A stretch of DNA of 64,000 nt from Streptomyces alboniger (GCF_008704395.1 NZ_CP023695.1:2542001-2606000), one strand, 5' to 3'. Counted from the first letter of the stretch, positions 8,023-18,137 are shown. Notes: generated by a model not told the origin, from the sequence alone. Made by a program: numbers and translations.

Positions 8023-9486
8023 ATGCCCTATGAACTTACCCACCGCCGAAAGCTGCTGATCCTCGCGATCTGCTGCATGAGCCTGCTGATCGTCAGCCTC
8101 GACAACACCGTCCTGAACGTCGCGCTCCCCACCATGCGCGAGGAGTTCGACGCGAGCGTCTCGGGCATGCAGTGGACGATCGACGCGTACACGCTCGTAC
8201 TCGCCTCGCTCCTCATGCTCGCGGGCTCGACCGCCGACCGGATCGGCCGCCGCAGGGTCTTCCAGGCGGGCCTGATCGTGTTCACCGTCGGCTCGGTGCT
8301 CTGCTCGCTGGCCCCCGACCTCGAATCACTGGTGGCGTTCCGCATGGTCCAGGCGATGGGCGGCTCGATGCTCAACCCCGTCGCGATGTCGATCATCACC
8401 AACACCTTCACCGAGCCGCGCGAGCGGGCCCGCGCCATCGGCGTCTGGGGCGGTGTCGTCGGTATCTCCATGGCGGCGGGCCCGCTGGTCGGCGGGCTGC
8501 TCGTGGACTCGGTCGGCTGGCGCTCGATCTTCTGGGTCAATCTGCCGGTCGGCCTCGCCGCGCTCGTCCTGACCATGCGGTACGTCCCCGAGTCCCGCGC
8601 CCCTCGCCCCCGTCGCCCCGACCCGGTCGGGCAGCTCCTGGTGATCGCGCTGCTCGGCGCACTGACGTACGCGATCATCGAGGCGCCCACCGCGGGCTGG
8701 ACGTCACCGCTGATCCTCGCCTTCGCGGGCGCGGCGCTGCTGGCCCTGCTCGGTCTGCTGGCCTACGAGCCGCGCCGCGCGGAGCCCCTCATCGACCTGC
8801 GCTTCTTCCGCTCGGCGCCGTTCAGCGGGGCGACGGTGATCGCGGTCTGCGCGTTCGCGTCGCTCGGCGGTTTCCTCTTCCTGTCGACGCTGTTCCTCCA
8901 GGACGTACGTGGCCTCGACGCGCTGCACGCCGGCCTGTGGATGCTGCCGATGGCGGCCATGACGCTGGTCTGCGCGCCGCTGTCGGGCCGCTTGGTCGGC
9001 AGCCGCGGGCCGCGCCTCTCGCTGCTGATCGCGGGGGTGGCGATGACGGCATCGGGCGTGCTCTTCGCCGCGTTCGAGGCGGAGAACACGAATGGGACCC
9101 GTTTCCTCGGATACGCCCTGTTCGGCCTGGGCTTCGGTTTCGTCAACGCGCCGATCACCAACACCGCCGTCGCCGGAATGCCGCGCGCCCAGGCGGGCGT
9201 CGCCGCGGCCGTCGCCTCCACCAGCCGCCAGATCGGCCAGACGCTGGGCGTCGCGGTGATCGGCGCGGTCCTGGCGTCGGGCGTGGCCTCGTCGTCGTAC
9301 GCCACCGACTTCACGAAGGCGAGCCGGCCCGCCTGGTGGATCATCGCGGGCTGCGGATGCGCGGTGCTGCTGCTCGGGGTGCTGACGAGCGGGCGGTGGG
9401 CGCGGGGGACCGCGGAGCGGACGGCGGAACGGCTGGAGGCGACGGAAACGACGCCGGGCGCCACCGACCCGCACCGCATGACATGA
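8023..9486 (+). CDS. DHA2-family MFS exporter
   Basis: This encodes 487 residues starting MPYELTHRRK. It is a 14-helix drug:proton antiporter by pattern: SLDNTVLNVALPTMREEF in helix 1, GSTADRIGRRRVFQAG in loop 2-3, and GVWGGVVGISMAAGPLVGG for motif C. The C-terminal 35 residues are hydrophilic and Thr/Glu-rich. It is in the same direction as the exporter at 6409 but separated by a repeat-filled gap, so co-transcription is uncertain. The two exporters are distinct in sequence, not a recent duplication. A long ATGACAGA-built hairpin begins at its stop codon. Confidence 0.88.
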   Translation: MPYELTHRRKLLILAICCMSLLIVSLDNTVLNVALPTMREEFDASVSGMQWTIDAYTLVLASLLMLAGSTADRIGRRRVFQAGLIVFTVGSVLCSLAPDLESLVAFRMVQAMGGSMLNPVAMSIITNTFTEPRERARAIGVWGGVVGISMAAGPLVGGLLVDSVGWRSIFWVNLPVGLAALVLTMRYVPESRAPRPRRPDPVGQLLVIALLGALTYAIIEAPTAGWTSPLILAFAGAALLALLGLLAYEPRRAEPLIDLRFFRSAPFSGATVIAVCAFASLGGFLFLSTLFLQDVRGLDALHAGLWMLPMAAMTLVCAPLSGRLVGSRGPRLSLLIAGVAMTASGVLFAAFEAENTNGTRFLGYALFGLGFGFVNAPITNTAVAGMPRAQAGVAAAVASTSRQIGQTLGVAVIGAVLASGVASSSYATDFTKASRPAWWIIAGCGCAVLLLGVLTSGRWARGTAERTAERLEATETTPGATDPHRMT

Positions 9487-9551
9487 CAGACGACAGCGAC
9501 ACATGACATGACAGATGACAGATATTGAAATCTGTCATCTGTCATGTCATG
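9477..9551. repeat. 22-bp perfect inverted repeat built of ATGACAGA words
   Basis: Arms at 9502-9523 and 9530-9551 are perfectly complementary over 22 bp with a 6-nt loop (ATTGAA). A further copy of the 14-mer CATGACATGACAGA sits at 9477-9490, overlapping the end of the exporter gene. The element is far more AT-rich than its surroundings. Its 3' arm ends at the first base of the GGTGG ribosome site of the next gene. It could be a terminator, an operator or a translational hairpin. Confidence 0.8.
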
Positions 9552-9559
9552 GTGGACGC

Positions 9560-10576
9560 ATGCGTACTCTCACCCTCGGAACCACCGGCCCCCGCACCTC
9601 CGCCCTCGGCCTCGGCTGCATGGGCATGTCCGCGCTCTACGGAGAGGCGGACCGCACGGAGTCGATCGCGACCATCCACGCCGCCCTCGAAGCGGGCGTC
9701 ACGCTCCTGGACACCGGCGACTTCTACGCCATGGGACACAACGAACTGCTGATCGGCGAGGCCCTGCGCACCGCCCCCGCCGCCCGCCGCGAGCAGGCCC
9801 TCACCAGCGTCAAGTTCGGCGCCCTGCGCGACCCGGACGGCGGCTGGTCGGGGTATGACGGACGCCCGGCGGCCGTCAAGAACTTCGCCGCGTACTCGCT
9901 CCAGCGCCTCGGCGTCGACCACATCGACGTCTACCGCATCGCCCGCATCGACCCCGACGTCCCGGTCGAGGAGACGGTCGGCGCCATCGCGGAGCTGGTC
10001 GAGAAGGGGTACGTCCGGCACATCGGCCTCTCCGAGGTCGGCGCCGGGACGATCCGCCGGGCGGCGGCCACGGCCCCCGTCTCCGACCTCCAGATCGAGT
10101 ACTCCCTCATCTCGCGCGGCATCGAGGCACAGATCCTGCCGACGGCCGCCGAGCTGGGCATCGGCGTCACGGCGTACGGGGTGCTCTCCCGCGGCCTGAT
10201 CTCCGGGCACTTCACCCGCGACCGGAAGCTGGCCGCGAACGACTTCCGTGCGATGAGCCCCCGCTTCCAGGGCGAGAACCTCGACCGCAACCTCGACCTG
10301 GTCGAGGCCCTGCGGAAGATCGCCGACGAGAAGGGCGTCAGCGTCGCGCAGACCGCCATCGCCTGGGTGCTCGCGCAGGGCCCCCGGCACGGCGCTGCCG
10401 TCGTGCCGCTGGTCGGCGCGCGCCGCCGGGACCGTCTTGAGGAGGCGCTGGGCGCCCTCGACGTGACGCTCGACGCGGCCGACCTCGCCGCGATCGAGGC
10501 GGCCGTCCCCGCCGACGCGGCAGCCGGCGCGCGCTATCCGCAGGCACAGATGGCACACCTCGACAGCGAGCACTGA
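9560..10576 (+). CDS. aldo/keto reductase
   Basis: This encodes 338 residues from the ATG at 9560 (MRTLTLG), preceded by GGTGG; upstream in-frame ATGs lie inside the hairpin repeat and are disfavoured. The TIM-barrel NADPH oxidoreductase pattern is clear: LGLGCMGMSALYG, LLDTGDFYAMGHNE with the catalytic Asp and Tyr, LTSVKFG with the catalytic Lys, VRHIGLSEVGA and the cofactor-end VPLVGARRRDRL. The usual catalytic His position (YQHR in common members) reads YRIAR, so that His is missing, as I recall for one actinobacterial subgroup. Substrate unknown. A TetR regulator follows 23 bp downstream. Confidence 0.88.
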   Translation: MRTLTLGTTGPRTSALGLGCMGMSALYGEADRTESIATIHAALEAGVTLLDTGDFYAMGHNELLIGEALRTAPAARREQALTSVKFGALRDPDGGWSGYDGRPAAVKNFAAYSLQRLGVDHIDVYRIARIDPDVPVEETVGAIAELVEKGYVRHIGLSEVGAGTIRRAAATAPVSDLQIEYSLISRGIEAQILPTAAELGIGVTAYGVLSRGLISGHFTRDRKLAANDFRAMSPRFQGENLDRNLDLVEALRKIADEKGVSVAQTAIAWVLAQGPRHGAAVVPLVGARRRDRLEEALGALDVTLDAADLAAIEAAVPADAAAGARYPQAQMAHLDSEH

Positions 10577-10599
10577 TCCGGCCCCGGTACGGTCTAGCC

Positions 10600-11187
10600 A
10601 TGGCGGCAACCACGGCTCCCCTGACCCCCGAACGCATCCTCGAAGCGACCGAGGAGATGCTGCGCAGGCACGGTGCGGCCAGGGCCACGGTCGTCGACGT
10701 GGCCCGCGCCCTCGGGGTGAGCCACGGCACGGTGTACCGCCACTTCCGTACGAAGGCGGAGCTGCGCGGCGCGGTGACGCGGCGCTGGCTGGACCGTACC
10801 TCCGAGACGCTCTCCGGAATCGTCACCGGCGCCGAGCCTCCCGGGGCGAAGCTCCGCCACTGGCTCGCGGGCCTCTTCGAGGCCAAGCAGCACAAGGCGG
10901 GCGACGATCCCGAACTCTTCGCCACGTACTCGGTGCTGGTCGCCGAGAACAGCGACGTGGTGGACGACCACATCGCCGACCTCACGGGCCAGCTCACGGC
11001 GATCATCCAAGAGGGCGTGGACAAGGGGGACTTCGCCTCCCCCGACCCCGCGGTCTCGGCCCGCGCGGTCTTCGACGCGACGAGCCGCTTCCACGACCCC
11101 GCCTACGCCCCGCAGTGGTCCCGTCCGGGCATCGAGGACGCGTTCGCGGCGGTCCTGGACCTGACCTTGCGCGGCCTGCGGGCCTAG
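10600..11187 (+). CDS. TetR-family transcriptional regulator
   Basis: This encodes 195 residues with an N-terminal TetR DNA-binding domain (ILEATEEMLRRHGAARATV, then VARALGVSHGTVYRHFRTKAEL) and a helical C-terminal ligand-binding region ending in a TetR_C-like segment (ARAVFDATSRFHDP). It lies 23 bp after the aldo/keto reductase in the same direction, so the two are probably co-transcribed, and the reductase gene is a plausible target. Ligand unknown. Confidence 0.88.
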   Translation: MAATTAPLTPERILEATEEMLRRHGAARATVVDVARALGVSHGTVYRHFRTKAELRGAVTRRWLDRTSETLSGIVTGAEPPGAKLRHWLAGLFEAKQHKAGDDPELFATYSVLVAENSDVVDDHIADLTGQLTAIIQEGVDKGDFASPDPAVSARAVFDATSRFHDPAYAPQWSRPGIEDAFAAVLDLTLRGLRA

Positions 11188-11325
11188 TCTCCGCCCGCGG
11201 TCCCCGTTCTCCATTCCGGTTCTGCATTCCGGGCTGATTCTCGTCCCTGACACGACAGGCTTCGGTTTTTGAACCGGCGGCCAGAGCGAGGTTCTTCTCC
11301 GGGTCCCCGACCCGCCGGACACGCC

Positions 11326-11538
11326 CTAGGAGCCCGGCCCCGACGGATCCACCGTCGCCTGGTGCTCCCGCGCCAAGTGCTCCTCGGCCTTGAGCCACGG
11401 CAGGAACTGCGCCTTCCTGCGCCACCCGCAGGTTCCGCAGCTCAACTGCCGCTGCACGCCCGCCTTCCGGACCTCGATGACGTGCTCGCGCCCATGCTGG
11501 TCCCACCGTCTGACCCTGCTCGTGGTCGTTGGAAGCAT
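11326..11538 (-). CDS. small putative zinc-finger protein
   Basis: This encodes 70 residues from the ATG at 11538. An in-frame ATG at 11571 lies inside the terminator hairpin of glyS and is unlikely. The protein is basic with one CGTC pair and, about 25 residues later, HLAREH, giving a CxxC...Hx4H arrangement that could bind one zinc. A Trp- and Arg-rich N-terminus (RVRRWDQHGREHVIEV) precedes it. It reads like a small nucleic-acid-binding protein of the kind seen near glyS in streptomycetes; function unknown. Confidence 0.6.
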   Translation of the reverse strand: MLPTTTSRVRRWDQHGREHVIEVRKAGVQRQLSCGTCGWRRKAQFLPWLKAEEHLAREHQATVDPSGPGS

Positions 11539-11553
11539 GCGCTCAGTGTGCAC

Positions 11554-11592
11554 AGAAGCCCCCGGTTCCATAACCCGGAACCGGGGGCTTCT
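11554..11592 (-). terminator. rho-independent-like terminator of glyS
   Basis: Two perfect 16-nt arms (11554-11569 and 11577-11592) with a 7-nt loop lie 24 bp beyond the glyS stop on the minus strand. No long U-run follows, as is common in streptomycetes. Confidence 0.82.
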
Positions 11593-11615
11593 CGCAGTCT
11601 TGCTCAGGTGGAGCG

Positions 11616-12998
<1,383 letters not shown>

Positions 12999-13115
12999 GG
13001 TGCTCTCTTCATAAGACGGTGGGCGAGGCGAATGCCTCAGGTTACCGGCGGCCTGACCCCCCTAATCAAATCGGTTCCGTCGAGGGGCCTGTGCGGGGCC
13101 TCGCGCGGGGCTCCG

Positions 13116-13148
13116 CACAGAGGTCCGACAGAGGTCCTACAGGGGTCT
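13116..13148. repeat. three 11-bp direct repeats upstream of znuA
   Basis: Units ACAGAGGTCCG, ACAGAGGTCCT and ACAGGGGTCTT lie head to tail immediately before the Zur-like boxes. They might be a site for another regulator or chance slippage. Confidence 0.4.
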
Positions 13149-13151
13149 TGT

Positions 13152-13188
13152 TGACAATCGTTTCCACATTTGTTGAAAATGAGTGTCA
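13152..13188 (+). promoter_or_regulatory. tandem Zur-box-like operators of znuA
   Basis: TGACAATCGTTTCCA (13152-13166) and TGAAAATGAGTGTCA (13174-13188) both resemble the 15-bp actinobacterial Zur palindrome (roughly TGAAAATCATTTTCA). Their starts are 22 bp apart, two helical turns. The second reaches the start codon region of znuA, so a bound repressor would block transcription directly. Confidence 0.68.
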
Positions 13189-14165
13189 TGAACGTACGAC
13201 GACGCCTCATACCCACCGCCGCCCTCGCCTCCGCGACGGTCCTCGGTCTCACGGCCCTGACCGCCTGCTCCTCCACCGCGGACGACAAGGACGGCAAGCT
13301 CGACGTGGTGGCGTCGTTCTACCCCATGCAGTACCTCGCGGAGCAGATCGGCGGCGGCCACGTCTCCGTCACGAACCTCACCGATGCCGGCCAGGAGCCG
13401 CACGACCTGGAGGTCTCGGCCAAGCAGCGCGGGGATCTTGAGGAGTCCGACGTCGCCCTGTACCTCAAGGGCCTCCAGCCGGCCGTCGACAGCGCGATCG
13501 ACCAGTCGGGCATCAAGACCAAGGTCGACGCCGCTTCCCTCACCAGCATGGAGAAGCACGGCACCGAGGTCGGCGGCCACGCGGACGAGCACGAGGAGGA
13601 GGGTCACGAGGGCCACGGCCACGGCCACGACCACGAGGGCTCCGACCCCCACATCTGGCTCGACCCGGTGAAGTACGCCGAGGTCGCCAAGGGCGTCGGC
13701 AAGGCGCTGGAGAAGGCCGACCCGGACCACGCAGCGACGTACAAGAAGAACACCGCGAAGCTCGTGAAGAACCTCGATGGCCTGAACAAGCGCTTCGAAG
13801 ACGGCCTGAAGAACACCAAGGCGGACTCCCGGGTCTTCATCACCACCCACGCCGCCTTCGGCTACCTCGCCGAGCGCTACGGCCTCACCGAGGAGGCCAT
13901 CAGCGGCCTGGACCCCGAGGGCGAGCCGAGCGCCAAGCGCGTCAAGGACCTCCAGAAGATGGCGAAGGAGGACGGGGTCACCACCGTCTTCTACGAGACG
14001 CTCGTCAGCGACCGGACGGCCAAGACCCTGGCGAAGGACGCGAACCTCAAGACCGATGTACTCGACCCGATCGAGGGCATCACCGGGAAGTCCAAGGGCG
14101 ACGACTACATCCAGGTCATGGACTCCAACCTCAAGGCCCTCCAGAAGGCCCTGGGCGCCAAGTGA
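13188..14165 (+). CDS. znuA: zinc ABC transporter substrate-binding lipoprotein
   Basis: This encodes 325 residues from the ATG at 13188; an ATG at 13179 is also in frame. The start has RRR, a hydrophobic stretch and the lipobox LTAC, so it is a membrane-anchored lipoprotein. The cluster A-1 pattern follows: VVASFYPMQYLAEQIGGG, DAGQEPHDLE with a metal-ligand His, a His/Glu-rich loop (HADEHEEEGHEGHGHGH), DPHIWLDPVKYA, and FITTHAAFGYLAERYG. It captures Zn2+ for ZnuBC. Two Zur-like boxes sit at its start, and znuC, znuB and zur follow. Confidence 0.93.
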   Translation: MNVRRRLIPTAALASATVLGLTALTACSSTADDKDGKLDVVASFYPMQYLAEQIGGGHVSVTNLTDAGQEPHDLEVSAKQRGDLEESDVALYLKGLQPAVDSAIDQSGIKTKVDAASLTSMEKHGTEVGGHADEHEEEGHEGHGHGHDHEGSDPHIWLDPVKYAEVAKGVGKALEKADPDHAATYKKNTAKLVKNLDGLNKRFEDGLKNTKADSRVFITTHAAFGYLAERYGLTEEAISGLDPEGEPSAKRVKDLQKMAKEDGVTTVFYETLVSDRTAKTLAKDANLKTDVLDPIEGITGKSKGDDYIQVMDSNLKALQKALGAK

Positions 14166-14197
14166 CCCCACCCCCTGTGGCTACGGAGGCACGAGCC

Positions 14198-15001
14198 ATG
14201 AGCAAGTCAGCCGACACCGGCAAAGGTGGCCCCGGCAAAGGCGAAGCCGTCATATCCCTGCGCAAGGTGACGGCCGAGCTGGGCTCGCGCCCCGTGCTGC
14301 GCGGCATCGACCTCACCGTCACACGCGGCGAGGTCGTCGCCCTGCTCGGCGCCAACGGCTCGGGCAAGTCCACCGCGGTCCGCACGATCATCGGCCAGGT
14401 CCCCGTCACCGGCGGCGACGTGGAGATCTTCGGCACCGCCCGCCGCCGCTTCCGCGACTGGGCCCGCGTCGGTTACGTCCCGCAGCGCACCACCGCCGCG
14501 GGCGGCGTCCCCGCCACGATCAACGAGGTCGTCACCTCCGGCCGCCTCTCCCGCGCCCGCTTCGGCGTCCTCCGCAGAAGCGACCGCGAGGCCGTGGCCC
14601 GCGCCATCGACCTGGTGGGCCTGACCGACCGCGCCAAGGACTCCGTGAACGCCCTCTCGGGCGGCCAGCACCAGCGGGTCCTGATCGCCCGCGCGCTGGC
14701 CTCCGAGCCGGAGCTGCTGATCATGGACGAGCCGATGGCGGGCGTCGACCTGGCCAGCCAGGAGGTCCTCGCGGCCACCCTGCGCCAGCAGGTCGCGCAG
14801 GGCACCTCCGTGCTGCTCGTCCTCCATGAACTGGGGCCCCTGGAGCCGCTGATCGACCGTGCCGTGGTCCTGCGCGACGGCTGCGTCCTGCACGACGGGC
14901 CGCCCCCGCAGGCGGTCGGCCAGCACGCCCTGCCGGGCCACGACCACGTCCACCCGCACGACGCCGACGCCGAGCCGGTCCGCACCGGCCTGCTGACCTG
15001 A
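14198..15001 (+). CDS. znuC: zinc ABC transporter ATP-binding protein
   Basis: This encodes 267 residues from the ATG at 14198, preceded by GGAGG with 8-nt spacing. It is the cytosolic ATPase of the zinc importer: Walker A GANGSGKS, Q-loop VGYVPQRT, signature LSGGQHQRVLIARAL, Walker B LLIMDEPMAGVD and H-loop VLLVLHELGPLE. The C-terminus contains a His-rich segment (HALPGHDHVHPHD) that may bind metal. It lies 32 bp after znuA and 15 bp before znuB. Confidence 0.93.
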   Translation: MSKSADTGKGGPGKGEAVISLRKVTAELGSRPVLRGIDLTVTRGEVVALLGANGSGKSTAVRTIIGQVPVTGGDVEIFGTARRRFRDWARVGYVPQRTTAAGGVPATINEVVTSGRLSRARFGVLRRSDREAVARAIDLVGLTDRAKDSVNALSGGQHQRVLIARALASEPELLIMDEPMAGVDLASQEVLAATLRQQVAQGTSVLLVLHELGPLEPLIDRAVVLRDGCVLHDGPPPQAVGQHALPGHDHVHPHDADAEPVRTGLLT

Positions 15002-15016
15002 GGGCGAGCAAGAACC

Positions 15017-15907
15017 ATGGAAATCCTCGAATACGCCTTCATGCAGCGGGCCCTGCTCGCCGCCGTCCTGGTCGGCATCACCGCGCCCGCCGTCGGCATC
15101 TACCTCGTCCAGCGCCGCCAGGCCCTGATGGGCGACGGCATCGGCCATGTGGCGATGACCGGCGTGGGCCTCGGCTTCCTGCTCTCGGCCTCGCCCGTGT
15201 GGATGGCGACGGCGGTCGCGATCGTCGGCGCCGTCGTGATGGAGCTGATCCGCTGGTACGGCAAGACGCGCGGCGACATCGCCCTCGCGATGCTGTTCTA
15301 CGGCGGTATGGCGGGCGGCGTCATGTGCATCAACCTCGCCCCCGGCGGGTCGAACGCGAACCTCCAGTCGTACCTCTTCGGCTCGCTCTCGACGGTCTCC
15401 GAGGAGGACGTCACGGCGATCTGCCTGCTCGCTGCCTTTGTGGTCCTCGTCACGGTCGGCCTGCGCCGCCAGCTCTTCGCGGTCAGCCAGGACGAGGAGT
15501 TCGCGCGCGTCACCGGACTTCCGGTGCGCGCCCTGAACCTCCTCACCGCCGTCACCGCGGCGGTCACGGTCACCGTCGCCATGCGGGTCGTGGGCCTGCT
15601 CCTGGTCTCCGCGCTGATGGTGGTGCCGGTGGCGGCCGCACAGCAGCTCACCCGCAGCTTCGCGGCGACCTTCGCGATCTCGGTGGCGATCGGCATCGCG
15701 GTGACGATCGGCGGCACGGCGACCTCGTACTACCAGGACGTCCCGCCCGGCGCGACCATCGTGCTGCTCACCATCGGCGTCTTCATCGCTCTGACGGTCC
15801 TCGCGACGCCACTGGCCAGGCGCAGGGCGCGGGCCAAGGCCGCGGCGGAGGCGGCGGGCGACCCGGCGGAGTGCTCGGTTCCGGCCCAGCCGGTGGCCAG
15901 GACCTGA
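15017..15907 (+). CDS. znuB: zinc ABC transporter permease
   Basis: This encodes 296 residues with seven to nine hydrophobic helices of the ABC-3 permease family. It starts MEILEYAFMQRALLAAVLVG; family segments include GIYLVQRRQALMGDGIGHVAMTG and, later, VVGLLLVSALMVVPVAAAQQ. It forms the membrane channel for Zn2+ and is the third gene of znuACB. The tail is basic and cytoplasmic. zur follows after 71 bp. Confidence 0.93.
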   Translation: MEILEYAFMQRALLAAVLVGITAPAVGIYLVQRRQALMGDGIGHVAMTGVGLGFLLSASPVWMATAVAIVGAVVMELIRWYGKTRGDIALAMLFYGGMAGGVMCINLAPGGSNANLQSYLFGSLSTVSEEDVTAICLLAAFVVLVTVGLRRQLFAVSQDEEFARVTGLPVRALNLLTAVTAAVTVTVAMRVVGLLLVSALMVVPVAAAQQLTRSFAATFAISVAIGIAVTIGGTATSYYQDVPPGATIVLLTIGVFIALTVLATPLARRRARAKAAAEAAGDPAECSVPAQPVART

Positions 15908-15978
15908 CCCGCGTCCCGGCCGACCTGGCACAATGGCCCGGCAGGCCCAGACCAGAGCGCAGACGCGAGGAGACAACC

Positions 15979-16380
15979 GTGGGAGCCCCGGTTCGAGGCA
16001 GGTCCACCCGCCAGCGCGCGGCAGTGGCCGCGGCACTCGACGATGTGGACGAGTTCCGCAGTGCGCAGGAGCTGCACGACATGCTCAAGCACAAGGGCGA
16101 CTCGGTCGGTCTGACCACGGTCTACCGCACGCTCCAGTCGCTGGCCGACGCCGGCGAGGTGGACGCGCTGCGCACCAGCGAGGGCGAGACGGTCTACCGC
16201 CGCTGCTCGACGGGAGAGCACCACCACCACCTGGTCTGCCGCGTCTGCGGCAAGGCCGTCGAGGTGGAGGGCCCCGCGGTGGAGAAGTGGGCCGACACGA
16301 TCGCCGCCGAGCACGGCTTCGTGAACGTGGCGCACACGGTCGAGATCTTCGGGACGTGCGCGGAGTGCGCGAGCAAGTAG
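15979..16380 (+). CDS. zur: zinc uptake regulator, Fur family
   Basis: This encodes 133 residues from a GTG at 15979 with AGGAG upstream (15968-15972). It has the Fur-family winged helix (TRQRAAVAAALDDVDEF, LTTVYRTLQSLADAGEVD), the metal-binding stretch GEHHHHLVCRVCGKAVEVEG and the C-terminal CAEC. The two CxxC motifs hold the structural zinc, and His/Cys residues form sensory sites. Position directly after znuACB and the boxes upstream of znuA support Zur rather than Fur or Nur. A promoter in the 71-bp gap (CACAAT near 15929) is possible but weak. Confidence 0.93.
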   Translation: MGAPVRGRSTRQRAAVAAALDDVDEFRSAQELHDMLKHKGDSVGLTTVYRTLQSLADAGEVDALRTSEGETVYRRCSTGEHHHHLVCRVCGKAVEVEGPAVEKWADTIAAEHGFVNVAHTVEIFGTCAECASK

Positions 16381-16407
16381 GGCACGTAGAGCGGTACGTA
16401 CGTGGAT

Positions 16408-16440
16408 GAGGGGCCCGCGCTGTGACAGCGCGGGCCCCTC
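16408..16440. terminator. bidirectional terminator between zur and uppS
   Basis: A 15-bp perfect GC-rich stem with a 3-nt loop lies between the convergent stops of zur (16380) and uppS (16455). Confidence 0.85.
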
Positions 16441-16454
16441 GTCCGTACGCGCGC

Positions 16455-17276
16455 CTAGCTGTCGGCGATCTGCTGCTCGTTGGGGATCGCCCCGCCGAAG
16501 CGGCGGTCGCGTGAGGCGTATTCGAGACAGGCGCGCCACAGGTCGCGGCGGTCGAAGTCCGGCCACAGGACGTCCTGGAAGACCATCTCCGCGTACGCGC
16601 TCTGCCACAGCAGGTAGTTGGAGGTGCGCTGCTCGCCGCTGGGCCGCAGGAACAGGTCGACGTCCGGCATGTCCGGGTAGTACAGGTACTTCGCGAAGGT
16701 CTTCTCGCTGACCTTGGCGGGGTCGAGCCGGCCCGCCCGCACGTCTTCCGCGAGGGCCTGGGCGGCGTCCGCGATCTCGGCGCGGCCGCCGTAGTTCATG
16801 CAGAAGTACAGGGTGAGCTTGTCGTTGTCCTTGGTCTGCTCCTGGGAGATCTCCAGCTCCTTGGCGACCGACTTCCACAGCTTGGGCATGCGGCCCACCC
16901 AGCGCACGCGGATGCCGAGATCGTCGAGCTGGTCGCGGGTCTTGCGGATGAAGTCGCGGTTGAAGTTCATCAGGAACTTCACCTCGTCCGGGGAGCGCTT
17001 CCAGTTCTCGGTGGAGAAGGCGTAGAGCGAGATCGCGCCGACGCCCATCTCGATGCCGCCCTGGAGGACGTCGAGGACGCGCTCGGCGCCCACCTTGTGC
17101 CCCTCGGTACGCGGCAGCCCGCGCTCCTTGGCCCACCGTCCGTTGCCGTCCATGACGATGGCGACGTGCTTCGGCACCAGCTCACCGGGGATCTTCGGCG
17201 GCCGTACGCCCGTGGGGTGCGGCTCCGGGGTCTTGTACTCGCGGCGGGACCGGCCGAGGATTCCGCGTCGTGCCAT
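16455..17276 (-). CDS. uppS: cis-prenyltransferase (polyprenyl diphosphate synthase)
   Basis: This encodes 273 residues. It condenses isopentenyl diphosphate onto an allylic primer to make the lipid carrier for peptidoglycan precursors. The five conserved regions are present: [38 protein letters not shown], and near the end [20 protein letters not shown] and LWPDF. An N-terminal basic extension of about 35 residues precedes the catalytic core. In streptomycetes this gene sits next to recO, as here. Confidence 0.93.
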   Translation of the reverse strand: MARRGILGRSRREYKTPEPHPTGVRPPKIPGELVPKHVAIVMDGNGRWAKERGLPRTEGHKVGAERVLDVLQGGIEMGVGAISLYAFSTENWKRSPDEVKFLMNFNRDFIRKTRDQLDDLGIRVRWVGRMPKLWKSVAKELEISQEQTKDNDKLTLYFCMNYGGRAEIADAAQALAEDVRAGRLDPAKVSEKTFAKYLYYPDMPDVDLFLRPSGEQRTSNYLLWQSAYAEMVFQDVLWPDFDRRDLWRACLEYASRDRRFGGAIPNEQQIADS

Positions 17277-17315
17277 GGGGCTCTCTCTCCTACGTGACTT
17301 GAGGGTGGTGCCTGC

Positions 17316-18065
17316 TCAGCTTTTCTCTACGTACCGCAGGGAACGCAACCCGCGCTCCAAGTGCCAGTGCAGATAGGCCGAAACCAGCCCGCTGCCCTCG
17401 CGCGCGTGCCGCGCCTCGCACGCGTCCGCGGTCTCCCAGTCGCCGGTGAGCAGCGCGCCGAGCAGGGTGAGGGTCTCCGCGGACGGCACGACGCTGCCGG
17501 GCACCCGGCAGTCGACGCAGACCGATCCGCCCGCCGCGACCGAGAAGAAGCGGTTGGGGCCCGGCATGCCGCACTTCGCGCAGTCGTTGAAGCTGGGCGC
17601 GTAGCCGTTCACGGCGAGGGAGCGCAGCAGGAAGGCGTCGAGGACGAGGTGGGGCGCGTGCTCCCCGCGGGCGAGGACGCGCAGCCCGCCCACCAGCAGC
17701 AGATACTGCTGCACGGCGGGCTCGCCCTCGTTGTCGGTGAACCGTTCCGCCGTCTCCAGCATGGCCGTCCCGGCGGTGTAGCGGGCGTAGTCCGTCACGA
17801 TCCCGCCACCGTAAGGAGCGATGGTCTCACTCTGCGTGCACAAGGGGAGACCGCGTCCGACGAGTTCGCTGCCGCGCGCGAAGAACTGCACGTCGACGTG
17901 GGAGAAGGGTTCGAGGCGCGCCCCGAACTTGGACTTGGTGCGCCGCACCCCGCGCGCCACCGCGCGTACGCGCCCGTGACCGCGCGTGAGCAACGTGATG
18001 ATCCGGTCCGCCTCGCCCAGCTTCTGGGTGCGCAGCACGATGCCGTCGTCGCGGAACAGACTCAT
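17316..18065 (-). CDS. recO: DNA repair protein RecO
   Basis: This encodes 249 residues. The N-terminal OB-fold starts FRDDGIVLRTQKLGEADRII, followed by the helical core. The C-terminal part has a four-Cys zinc site (CAKCGMPGPNRFF, then CVDC). RecO helps RecR load RecA onto gapped DNA. It lies 39 bp upstream of uppS on the same strand, a likely operon. Confidence 0.93.
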   Translation of the reverse strand: MSLFRDDGIVLRTQKLGEADRIITLLTRGHGRVRAVARGVRRTKSKFGARLEPFSHVDVQFFARGSELVGRGLPLCTQSETIAPYGGGIVTDYARYTAGTAMLETAERFTDNEGEPAVQQYLLLVGGLRVLARGEHAPHLVLDAFLLRSLAVNGYAPSFNDCAKCGMPGPNRFFSVAAGGSVCVDCRVPGSVVPSAETLTLLGALLTGDWETADACEARHAREGSGLVSAYLHWHLERGLRSLRYVEKS

Positions 18066-18137
18066 GGGGCCATTCTCGCGTACGGCGGGGGGTGCGGGAT
18101 ACGCCGTACGGCGGAGGGTGCGGGGTACGGCTGAACG

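Noticed and set aside
12999..13115. Possible T-box leader for glyS
   Set aside because: The gap is short and I could find no T-box core sequence or specifier-like arrangement.
14207..16036. 609-residue minus-strand frame opposite znuC/znuB
   Set aside because: It is antisense to a conserved zinc transporter operon and shows no recognisable domain.
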